Source of the DNA: Scenedesmus sp. ARA3
Lineage: Eukaryota > Chlorophyta > Chlorophyceae > Sphaeropleales > Scenedesmaceae
Assembly: GCA_004335835.1 (NCBI GenBank)
Contig: RWJK01000960.1
Span: 1-56,854, forward strand
DNA: 56,854 nucleotides
Direction: 5' to 3'
Shown here: positions 32,952 to 49,695 of the stretch, piece by piece
How positions within the stretch are numbered: the first letter of the stretch is position 1
Layout of the letters: the number at the start of each line of letters is the position of its first letter
Program-made: the position numbers and the translations under genes
Notes under the pieces: generated by a model
Databases searched by the model: none
What the model was told of the DNA's origin: nothing
Seen by the model: only the letters and a program-made list of their open reading frames with translations

Positions 32952-34680
32952 TCGGCACACGCTTATTCCAAATCTGGCATTCATAAAAGCACCATTTAAA
33001 AGAGCTCGTTCACGCCAGAATATTGCTAACTTAGACATCAGCGCTGCCAGCCTGCTGGACTCGTGCCAGCAGGCGGGAGTCTCGAAGCTGCCACGAGCTC
33101 GCAACAGTGCAACGCAGCATGAGCACATCGAGCATCAACACCCTAAAGGTGTGCATATAAGCTCTGCTCTGCATAGCAGCAGCTGCGAGCGCGCCATGCA
33201 GCAGACACATGATAGTATGCTTTCACTGCAGGCACAGCCTCAGGAGCAGCCCTGCGACTGCAGCACACGCATCAGCACGCCTGAAGCAGCCCAAGTGGAC
33301 AAACAGTACTTCGAAAGCTGGAGCTCTGGCGGCCAGGCTGTGCAGCAGCAGGTTAGTGGGCTGGTGTGGTCGTATCCTTGGCTGGCTAGTGGATGGAACC
33401 AGCGGCAGCAGCACCTGCCTGACAGCACACACGCCTCCGTCAGAACCAAAGCTGTAATTCAGGGCACTCATGCAGTCTCTTGTAGCGTGTAGCAGCTGAT
33501 AACAGGTAGCCAGGCACTGCTAGCAGGACGAGGGCAGCATTCCTGCAAGGCGCCAGCAATGCTGCAGCAGCTGCCTCATTAGCAGGCCATCTTCAAGCCC
33601 TGCTGAGCCTGAGCACCACATCTAGTCACCTGCTGCACAACCATAACTCAGTTAAGGTGCAGGGCTGTGATGTGGGCATTGCAGCACGACATTGGCAGGC
33701 CTGAAACTCTTGCCAGACTGACCCAAGCATAGTTTTGCAGTGCTGTGGGTGGCGCCCTCTGCACAAACCAGGTGCAATGTACAGCCAGTCAGCTGCAGGC
33801 CAGCTCACTTAAACCTCCTAGAAACTATTTATATCAATATCAATCAGCCACAGCAACTCATGCCTCAGTTGCACGCGCGACATTGCACACAACAACCATC
33901 CTGCAGGGCTCCAGTCCCTTCGCCAGCCCCATACGCATCAGCACCAAGGGCCGCTTCACCATCAAGGAGGAGGAGGGCAGCAGCCCAAAGCTTTCCTTCA
34001 GGCTGCCTAGCTGGGGAGGCAGCATGGCAGGGCAGAAGGGCTCAGCAGGGGCCAGCAGTGCACTTGAAGCAGCAGCAGCAGGTGAGAGGCGCTGTTGGTG
34101 TGGCTAATGGCGCATCATCCTGCTCCTGTTTTAGCATGACTTGTGTCAGCAGCCCCAGCTTGACCTTCAGGCTGCCTAGCTGGGGAGGCAGCATGGCAGG
34201 GCAGAAGGCGACAGCAGGGACAGCGGCTCACTTGAAGCAGCAGCAGCAGGTGAGAGGCGCTGTTGGTGTGGCTACTGGCGCATCATCCTGCTCCTGTTTT
34301 AGCATGAGCCTTGTGTCAGCAGCCCCAGCTTGACCTTCAGGCCGCCTAGCTGGGGAGGCAGCATGGCAGGGCAGAAGGCGACAGCAGGGAGCAGCAGCGC
34401 ACATGGAGCAGCAGGTGAGAGGTGCTGTCGGTGTGCCACATATACACCACCCTGCTTCCGTGTTGGCATACGCTGTGGTGCATGATGTTGATATGGCAGA
34501 CAAGTTATGATTGTATGCTCCCACCCATACGCAGCACTGCTCCTGTATCTGCTTGCAGGAACTGCAAAGGCAGCTCTTACAGAGCCCAGCAGCAGCCACT
34601 ACCAGCCAGCCGGCATGAGCAGCAGCGGCAGGAAGAAGTCGGCTGCAGGAGCGCTGCAGATGCCAGGGCAAAAGCAGTGA
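32952..34680 (+). CDS. 3' exons of an unidentified gene (C-terminal about 232 residues)
   Basis: Three exons join in phase: 32952-33351 (acceptor TTTTGCAG, donor GTTAGT), 33907-34081 (donor GTGAGA) and 34559-34680 (stop TGA). The frame through the first exon is open for 400 nt despite low repeat content. Readable segments are LIPNLAFIKAPFKRARSRQN, DISAASLLDSCQQAG, KQYFESWSSGGQ, FASPIRISTKGRFTIKEEEG and FRLPSWGGSMAGQKG. The basic, serine-rich character and the KGRFTI element recall regulatory tails of protein kinases, but no catalytic motif is in view and I do not name a family. The middle exon has a three-copy donor-side edge array. A TGTAA motif lies at 34776-34780. Upstream exons probably lie within 27.4-32.9 kb. 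Confidence 0.6.
33985..34415 (+). repeat. Exon-edge array, 3 copies at about 170-bp spacing
   Basis: The exon end encoding FRLPSWGGSMAGQK plus the GTGAGAGG donor recurs with the cttca anchor at 33996, 34165 and 34335 (169 and 170 bp apart). Donors are intact in all three, and the intron part (tggcgcatcatcctgctcctg) is conserved in copies 1 and 2. Confidence 0.85.
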
Positions 34681-35936
34681 GCCCTGCTACCAGCAGCTGA
34701 GATGGTGCTGCTACTGTTGATGTTGGCAGCTGCCGCAGCTAGCCAACAACAGCGCTGTGCTGTAGTCAGTTGCGGTGTAAGCGGCCTGTGCCAAGATGGC
34801 GGCTTGGTGTGATTAGAGTGGCAATTTGGATTCATCATTGTATGCTCCCATACGCAGCACCCATCAGTGGTACTGCAGCGCCTGCAACTCGTCCCAACTT
34901 GGGACTTGGGAGCAGTGACTGCTGCGTGTGGTTGTGTTGCTTTATGTGTACAGTAGGCAGTCCGGCAGAGCCTGTCATTTGTGTTATGGGGCTTCACAAA
35001 CTGACTGCTATGTGTCGATTCTGTGTCTAGACAGCAGCAGCTGCAGCAGCACCCGCGTTGAGATGCGCAGTGCACTGCACACTCTGCACTTCTGTTCTGT
35101 ACAGCTGTACTGCAGTGCACCTGAGAAGCTGCAGACGGTCCGCAGATTATCTGTGGCACTGTCATGACGCCATGTGGCGGCCCACAGTTCAAACCAATCA
35201 AATAACTCTGTTACAAGTGTTTAAATGTTACTTGAATCTCAGTGCGGAACTGCCACTAGCAGCAAGACACTTGCGAGTCGCGTGTCACACTGTTGCGAGT
35301 ACGATCTACAGAGGTGTTGTGGCGCATAAGTTCACAGTGGCCATGGGTGCGTCATGCCAGGTTTGGAGTGTTCTGTCATGCAGCAGCTGAGTTGCGCTGA
35401 GTTGGTACGTGCCAGCCGCCAGGAATGTAAGCGATGGCCCTCGCCACTTTGTTTTGTGAACTTCACAGCTTGAAGCTAGTGGCAGTGTCACATGTGCGCC
35501 CGACAGCTTCCAAAGCTGAGTCAGCGGTGCTTTGAGCTGGCCCACAAGCTCGAGCGTGTCGCCAATACAATGCATGTATGTTGCGGCAGTGCAGTACTAG
35601 TACAAGCTCAGGAGCGACGTAAGCAATGCACACAATGAGTTACACACCACGCGACGAGCAAACCACACATCACAACCTCATCGACAACAACAGCTGGCAG
35701 GCTGGCTACCGCAGCTGCAGTCACTTAAGTAAACTTGCTGGCCAGATAGCTACTCCTCGTAATGGCTAGTGCACACGATCGCAGTTACTGTCCCGCGGCA
35801 GGCACATGAACACTGCTGCTGTTGTGCTCCTCTGCCCTGTCCTGCAAGCCGGCTACCACTGCTGCCGCTGGCCGTAGCCGCCAGGTCCCCCTGCTGCTGC
35901 CACTCCTGCCCACTCCTGCAAGCAGCCCACGTGCTG
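34681..35936. other. Convergent intergenic region
   Basis: The stretch lies between the 3' ends of a plus-strand and a minus-strand gene. It contains TGTAA on the plus strand at 34776 and its complement at 35640-35644, fitting two facing 3' UTRs. Nothing else was recognised. Confidence 0.4.
34776..34780 (+). terminator. Putative TGTAA polyadenylation signal
   Basis: A TGTAA pentamer lies 96 nt after the TGA at 34680, a typical distance for a green-algal poly(A) signal. Confidence 0.4.
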
Positions 35937-43559
<7,623 letters not shown>

Positions 43560-44323
43560 ATCTAGAGAGGATGCAGGGCAACAGGCCTGCCACAAGGCCC
43601 CCTCGCCTCTCGGGGTCAGTTCAAGGCAAGCTGTATCAACTGCTGCTTCGATTGTTCTTATTAGGCTTGATACTACTTCTGAATGTAATTGAGCGCGAAA
43701 AGGACAGAAGGGCAAGTACAACAGAAGCGATGCAGCTGATCGACGTGCACAGCGGACTCAAAGGTATTATTAAACGACTTAAGCGAAGTTCTATAGACGG
43801 CCACCTATACTTCAGACTCCATTTGGGGGTTGGGGTGACCGCAGTGCAGAAGGGTTATCATTATGTCTTGTCACTGCAGTCTGCACCCTGTCCTTTCCCA
43901 CTCCTGCTGCTCAGCAGCAGTGCTGCGTGCGGCATGCTGCACCAAGTGGTTCAGGCTGAGAATTGCCAGCGCCGACCGAGGGTGACGGGCTTTGCAGCAA
44001 CTGGCAAGTCACATGTGCTGCGCAGCCAGCACTGGCTTTGCTGGATAGCACCTGACGCCAGCTCAGCCAGCCTTGCCTGTCCAAGGGCCAGTTTCCTGCT
44101 CACATCATCAACTTCCACAAAAGAGAATAAGAGTAAAGCAAAACCTTGCCCGGATATGTTACCTCAGGTGCTCCATACCACACAGGTCAACAGTGTGTCC
44201 TCAACCACAACCCTGGACACAGTATGCGTGAGGCATAAGTGCTCTCCCAGAACTCACTCTATCAACAATACCCGTTCCCAAGACCCCTTCCTGCAAGTCA
44301 AACATTACAGTCAAACATCGACA
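43560..44323. other. Intergenic between CDKC start and the ABC ATPase 3' end
   Basis: The stretch should contain the CDKC promoter and 5' UTR and the ABC gene 3' UTR (TGTAA complement at 44305-44309). A plus-strand ORF of 348 codons crosses the stretch but overlaps CDKC exon 1 antisense, has no recognisable domain and probably is not coding. Confidence 0.45.
44305..44309 (-). terminator. Putative TGTAA polyadenylation signal of the ABC ATPase gene
   Basis: A TGTAA pentamer lies 15 nt past the TAG stop at 44324 on the minus strand. Distance and motif fit algal poly(A) signals. Confidence 0.45.
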
Positions 44324-47054
44324 CTAGTCTTCAACATCGCTCAGGCTGTCTGGCGGCCACTGAACCGCCTCCATCTTCCCGCCCATCTCCATGCGCCACG
44401 CACAGTCCACCAGCGGCGCAATGTCGGCAAGGTCATGGCTCACAACCAGCAGCGTTGCTTCCCGCTTTAACTCGCGCAACAGCGCCACAACCTCCCTGCG
44501 GGAATGTGATCAGGCGAGACAGATGGGTAAGTGTCTTGCAGGCTCACAACCAGCAGCGTTGCCGCATGCTTCAACTCGCGCAGCAGCGCCACAACCTCCC
44601 AGCAGGCATGAGTTGAGACAGTACAGATGGGCAAGTATAATGCGGGATCACAACCAGCAACGTTGCTTCCCGCTTACACTGGCGCAGCAGCGCCACAAAC
44701 TCCCTGCAGTTACATAACAGGGCAGATATGTGGGTAGATGTCATGCAGGCTGGCAACCAGCAGCGTTGCATACCGCTTCAACTCGCCCAGCAGCGCCACA
44801 ACCTCCCTGCGGGCATGGAATGAGCCAGTACACACAAACAAGGGTTGTGGCGCACAACCTGCAAGTGGCTCGTCCAGCAGCCGCACAAGAGCAAGCTCAG
44901 CAAGCATCCAAAGCAGCTTACACGCAAAGTGTATCCATGCTGCAGCCACCTGCGTGCATGCCAGTCCAGTCCTGCAAGCGGCTCACCCAGCAGCAGCACA
45001 GAGGGCACCCACACCAACCAACCACACACCATCTATTTCAACAGTACCCAGACTTACGACACACTGTCAACCTCACCTGCGCGCGTGCCAGTCCAGTCCT
45101 GCAAGCGGTTGGCTCAGCAGCAGCACCGAGGGCCCCCGCACCAAGCATGATAACAGGTTTAACAACCACAAAACCATGCTGCACCCACCTGCGGTTCATG
45201 CCAGTCCAGTCCTGCAAGCGGCTCGATCAGCAACAAACACAAACTCAACAGCAGCATTGAAATCAAAGCATCAGGCTCACCTGCGCGCATGCCAGTCCAG
45301 TCCTGCAAGCGGCGTCCAGCAGCAGCACAAGTGCAAGTGCAGCAAGCATTCAAAGCAGCTTGCAGGGGCAAAAGTGTCCTTACTGCACCCAGCTGCGTGC
45401 ATGCCAGTCCAGTCCTGCAAGCGGCTCGTCCAGCAGCAAACCAACACTAATTCAAAAACAGTGATGAAAGAACAGCATCAGCCCCACCTGCGCGCATGCC
45501 ACTCCAGTCCTGCAAGCGGCTCGTCCAGCAGCAGCACCAAGCGGCCCCGCATCAAGCAACCATCACTCATCTCTTCAAACATTATCAGGATTGAATACAC
45601 ACTGTCAGGCTCACCTGCGCGCGTGCCAATCCAGTCCTGCAAGTGGCTCGTCCAGCAGCAGCACCGAGGGCCCCCGCACCAGCTGCAGCGCCAGCGCCAG
45701 CCGCCGCTGCTGCCCGCCAGACAGCGCAGCGGGGCTGATGTTGAATGGGATGCCTGACAGGCCCACTGCATCAACCACCTGTCATAATTGTAGCGCAGCA
45801 GCAGGTTCAACAAATTCAGGTAAGCATATGTGTCATGGGGGGATAAAGCAGGGCAGCGCAGCGAGGCTGATGTTGCATGGGATGCCTGAGAGGCCCACTG
45901 CATCCACCACCTGTCACAATTGCAGAACAGCGGAAGTTTTTTTTACATATCAGAGGCGTGGCTACGTGTGGGTCCTGCAACACATGTACAGGCGAGTACT
46001 GATAGATAGCACGTCCAGCACTGTACACGCTGCGTAAGCCACTCACCCGCTGCATGCGCACAGCCATGGCCTGGCGCTGGCCCCAGTATGCAACGTCGCG
46101 CGGCCAGGTGAAGGTCATCTCCGCCATGACGTCATCGCCCAAGAAATGACGCTCCGGGAACTGGAACACCAGCCCCACCTGCAATGCACAGTGAAGAAGG
46201 AAACAGATGACGGACAACGTTTCAAGTAGCAGGACTATGGTTGGCAAAAACAGGCAGCATAACATCCAAGAAGAGGTACCGCAGTGTCAGAGGGTGGTGA
46301 CACCCCTGTTGTCTGCAGGTGCCCAGCAAAGTGGGCATCCCGCACCTGCTGCACGCGCTCCTCGATGTGAGTAGGCACAAACAGGCTGGAGGCATGGTCC
46401 CTGGGCACTGGCACATTTTTCCCTCAAACGACCATGACAACTTCAACGAGCAACACTGCCTCCTCAACACCACCCATGCCGCACCTGCTGCACACGCTCC
46501 TCGATGTGTGTGGGCCACAAACAGGCCTGCTTCCTAAACCCACGCTTTACAAAGAGTCACATTGCTAGCAGTGCCTTCTTAACACCTTCTGAATTCTCAC
46601 AGATACTCAGCCCGCACCTGCTGCATGCGCTCCTCAATGTGTGTGGGCACAAAACAGCCCAAAAGGCTGCCCTGCTTGCTCAAATCATACAGAAGTCGGC
46701 ACACGCAAGTAGAAGCAGCAATGCCTGACGCGTCATCCCGCACCTGCTGCATGCGCTCCTCAATGTGTGTGGGCACAAACAGGCCAGAGGCGTGGTCGCC
46801 AGGGGCAGGCCGGTGGATGAAGATCTGGCCGGCCGTCTGCTCGCTCAGGCCAGCTAACAGCTGCAGCAGCGTGGTCTTGCCCGAGCCTGCGGGGTATTAC
46901 ATAAAAATGGTTTCATGTTACAGCGTGTCAGGTGAGCAGCAGCGTGGTCTTGCCGGAGCCTGCGGGGGTTTTTGACAGTGGGTTTTGTGGTACAGTGCGT
47001 GTGGATGAAGAGTTTTGCTTGCAGAAGGTTGTGAGGTCTGTCACCCATGTATAG

Positions 47055-47097
<43 letters not shown>

Positions 47098-47857
47098 GTC
47101 AGCTTCTCATGTGATGTGCCTAGCCTGCTTTGAGCGACTCACCGCTGCGCCCGATGATCAGCCCCAGCTGATTCGGCTTCAAATTGAAACTGACGTTATC
47201 CAGCAGCGGCTTCTCAGATCCTGGCGGGTGAAATGACAAGTTCTTTGCCAGCACATTGCCGCCCGGCTGACCTCCGCCGCTCCTGTCGGAGGCCTGCTGC
47301 TGCTCTGCTGCCTGCTGCAGCTGCATTGCATACGCCATGAAGAGGCCCGCGAGGCCGTTAGGGTCTATGTCTGCAGGGTTTATGTTCTGCAGGTTTTGCA
47401 GGTTTGCAGGCGTGACGCCAGGCGGAAGCGGCATGCCAGGCCCGCTGCTGCTGCTGCTGCTGCCGCCACCGAAGGGGCCTGCTGCAGCTGCTGCTACCCG
47501 CAGCCTGCGCGCTGATGTGCTGTTGCTGCTGCTGCTGCTGCTGTTTAGGCTGCTGCTGCATGATCTACTGAGAAGTGTGACACTAGGCACCCACTGCTGC
47601 TGCTGCCACAGGCTCGGGCTAAGCTGCGGCCTGAGACTCGCCGCACAAATAGCATTCCTGTGCGGCTGCTGCTGCATGAGCGGCAGCAGCACAGCTTGGC
47701 GCTGCTGCCTGCTGACTGTGCACGCTCTGCTGCCACGCAATGAGCTGCTACGCGTGCAAGCTGCATGGCTGCCGCTCAGCCTGCTGCTGCTGCTGCTGCT
47801 GCTCTGGCTGCTGCTCTGGCTGCTGCTCAGGCTGCTGCACTGCCGCTGTGGCAGCAT
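44324..47857 (-). CDS. ABCI11: Plastid-type soluble ABC ATPase, ABCI11/NAP14-like (441 aa)
   Basis: Five phase-consistent exons: 47143-47857, 46744-46886, 46047-46178, 45615-45778 and 44324-44495. The product is an ATP-binding-cassette protein without membrane segments; the plant relative (NAP14/ABCI11) is chloroplast-located and linked to metal homeostasis. The first 130 residues are Ser/Arg/Gln rich with almost no acidic residues, fitting a transit peptide. Core motifs: [19 protein letters not shown], Walker A GRSGSGKTT, Q-loop region [14 protein letters not shown], signature [14 protein letters not shown], Walker [15 protein letters not shown]-loop VVSHD. The start ATG (47855-47857) lies 25 bp after the stop of the small upstream ORF on the same strand, with no poly(A) motif between them. 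Exon edges 2, 4 and 5 have large intronic arrays. Assignment to this ABCI subgroup is strong from the [17 protein letters not shown] block. Confidence 0.9.
44450..44815 (-). repeat. Exon-edge array, ABC ATPase last exon acceptor side, 4 copies
   Basis: The last-exon start ([18 protein letters not shown]) has the agcgcc anchor at 44481 (functional), 44584, 44689 and 44792, spaced 103, 105 and 103 bp. The copies keep CTGCAG- or CCGCAG-like acceptors except one changed to TGGGAGG. Confidence 0.88.
44855..45680 (-). repeat. Exon-edge array, ABC ATPase exon 4 donor side, 8 copies
   Basis: The exon 4 end ([15 protein letters not shown] plus GTGAGC-like donor) recurs with the cctgc anchor at 45636 (functional), 45509, 45414, 45302, 45211, 45099, 44971 and 44859. 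Intervals range from 91 to 128 bp. The Walker B/D-loop coding sequence is thus present eight times in one gene. The outermost copy is truncated. Confidence 0.9.
45730..45920 (-). repeat. Exon-edge duplication, ABC ATPase exon 4 acceptor side, 2 copies
   Basis: The exon 4 start ([15 protein letters not shown]) with its GACAG acceptor is copied about 131 bp upstream in the transcript (acceptor about 45910), with two residue changes. Confidence 0.83.
46335..46790 (-). repeat. Exon-edge array, ABC ATPase exon 2 donor side, 4 copies
   Basis: The exon 2 end ([12 protein letters not shown] plus GTGCGG donor) has its ccgcac anchor at 46738 (functional), 46612, 46479 and 46340, spaced 126, 133 and 139 bp. 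All four copies retain the donor. Confidence 0.88.
46860..46975 (-). repeat. Exon-edge duplication, ABC ATPase exon 2 acceptor side (Walker A), 2 copies
   Basis: The Walker A coding edge (GSGKTTLLQ) with its CCGCAG acceptor at 46887 is repeated about 70 bp upstream in the transcript (46934-46967). Confidence 0.78.
47056..47098 (-). repeat. (CAG)n tract in ABC ATPase intron 1
   Basis: A pure CTG run on the plus strand, about 13 units, lies inside intron 1, about 45 bp downstream of the donor. Confidence 0.8.
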
Positions 47858-47882
47858 TGCTGCTGTTGCTGATGGTGGTAAG

Positions 47883-48295
47883 CTACAGGTCAAAGTCCAG
47901 GTCAGAGTCGTCTTCCTGTGGTGGTTGCTGCCCTAGCAGCTGCATGCAAGTAAACAACATACAAGGCAGCAGCAGCGGCAGCAGCAGCAGCAGCAGGGAG
48001 CAGCAGCGATTTGTTGAGCATGCATAGACCGCACATAACAAACCGTCCAACGGTGATCGACAAAACTTACCTTGCTCATCAACTCGACCGAAGCCTGCGA
48101 TGCTGTCTGCGTTGCTTTGTAGTACTCCAAGTTCTGCTGGTAAGTGGTAGTCTGCTTCTCGTGCTGCTGCTGCGCCTTGTTTTGCTGCTTCTTATGCTGC
48201 CTGCGTTTCTTTTTGATAGTTTTCACGATCTCCTTTGGCTGCTCCTTGGACTGCTGCAGGCTGGACAGCTGCCTCAGGGCAAGCTTTGCAGACAT
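47883..48295 (-). CDS. Small basic coiled-coil protein of unknown function (93 aa), upstream ORF of a possible dicistron
   Basis: Two exons, 48071-48295 (GTAAGT donor) and 47883-47939 (ATGCAG acceptor), join in phase 0 to give 93 residues. The protein starts MSAKLALRQLSSLQQ and has a strongly basic helical middle (EIVKTIKKKRRQHKKQQNKA), a Gln/Thr/Tyr-rich stretch, and an acidic end (EDDSDLDFDL). The acidic C-terminus with alternating Asp/Leu/Phe is a plausible peptide-binding tail. It lies directly upstream of the ABC ATPase ORF, with a 25-bp gap and no TGTAA in between, so both may be read from one mRNA. The alternative of a single fused protein is excluded by the in-frame TAG. Family not recognised. 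Confidence 0.65.
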
Positions 48296-49695
48296 GGTTT
48301 GTGGGGTGTGTTGCTTACTTCATTGCAAGGCAAACAACGTCAAGCGAGCAGGTTAACGAGCTGTGCTGTCTTTACATGACCAGCAGCACCAGGAATTAAA
48401 GCCTGGGTTTGGGTGTCTACTAGAGGGGACTTTGTGAACGTTACAATGCCACTGACATAACAGCCTGCCTGGCAGTGTTGCAGGATGCTGCGTCACGCAG
48501 CTGTTGCCCAGAAGATACTGAACAATCATTAGGAGTGCCTGACATTTGATGCTGATTGTTGTGATGGTTGGTAGCACGAGGCGTACATGGCACTCCTAAC
48601 CCTAACGATGCCTCATGAGATCAGACGCTGAATCGAACATCACAGTACACACAGATACACACCTGCAGGCGTACTTTGTACTTCTGCTTACCTGGAAGTA
48701 CACGTTTGCACTCAACCTACTCCTTGACTTTAGGAAGGGCATAGTGAAAAACTGTATGTGTGCCAGCGGACCCTGAAGTACGCAGAGTTACATCCCCGCT
48801 TGCACACTGGTTGCAGCCTGCACCATGCAGTGCATCTATGCATATGTTGTGATCTCATGAGACCCGTCTATGCAGCCTGCAAGCCCAGCCTGTGTGGCAT
48901 GCGCTGCAGCTGCTCACATGCAAACACACACGGCGGGCATACATCCACCTGTGTGTATGCTCAGAACCACGTAGCGACAGAGGGCAGAATGCTCATGACA
49001 ACTGGTTTCCCAATTTAAGCAGGGACTTCACCACAAGTCACACCATGCAACAAGATGCTTACAACTACCCCAGAATCTGGTTAGCTGCACTCCACTCGAC
49101 CTTGCAATGTAACAACAGCGTTAAGTGCTGCATGCCAACACACTCAGCTAGCATCGCTGCACTACACCAGCTATGCTATGACCTTGGTTGTTCGGCCTGC
49201 AGGATCGGTATGTATCATTCTTTCACAAAGGCGCCTTGTGCCAGCTGTGGACCTGCACCCTGGCCACCCAGCTGCGCACAAATTGCTGCTATGTCTGCTG
49301 CTGCTGCTGCTGCTGCCAGTTGTTGCTGCAGCCCAGCCACGCGCATCACTGCTGCTGCCAGCCGCTACTGCAGCCCTGTCATGCGGTCCTGGCTGCCTGC
49401 AGGTCAACCACACCCAGCACAGCAGAGCAGGATATGTATATGCCGCTGCCAGATGACAGTTTCAAAGACATGGCATGCACGCAGAGGCCACCAGCTACGT
49501 AGACATGCCAGCAGGGACAGGCTGGGTGACCTGAAATATTCCACCGCATGCAGTGCGGCCATGCGTGATTGCCCCCAGTACAAGACCCCAAACCGCAGGC
49601 GCACTTCAGCTGGCTGCAGGATGTCCACATACAGTGGCATCATCTCGGTGCACAGCTGCCTAGCCCACCTACCTGCAGCGTCGTTCGCTGTCCCA
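48296..49695. other. Intergenic, 1.4 kb; nothing recognised
   Basis: The stretch lies upstream of the small-protein/ABC unit and downstream of the LRR gene. A short cctaaccctaac string at about 48599-48610 is telomere-like but too short to call. A plus-strand ORF of 286 codons (48892-49752) overlaps the LRR last exon antisense and lacks coding character. No tRNA-like cloverleaf was noticed. Confidence 0.4.
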
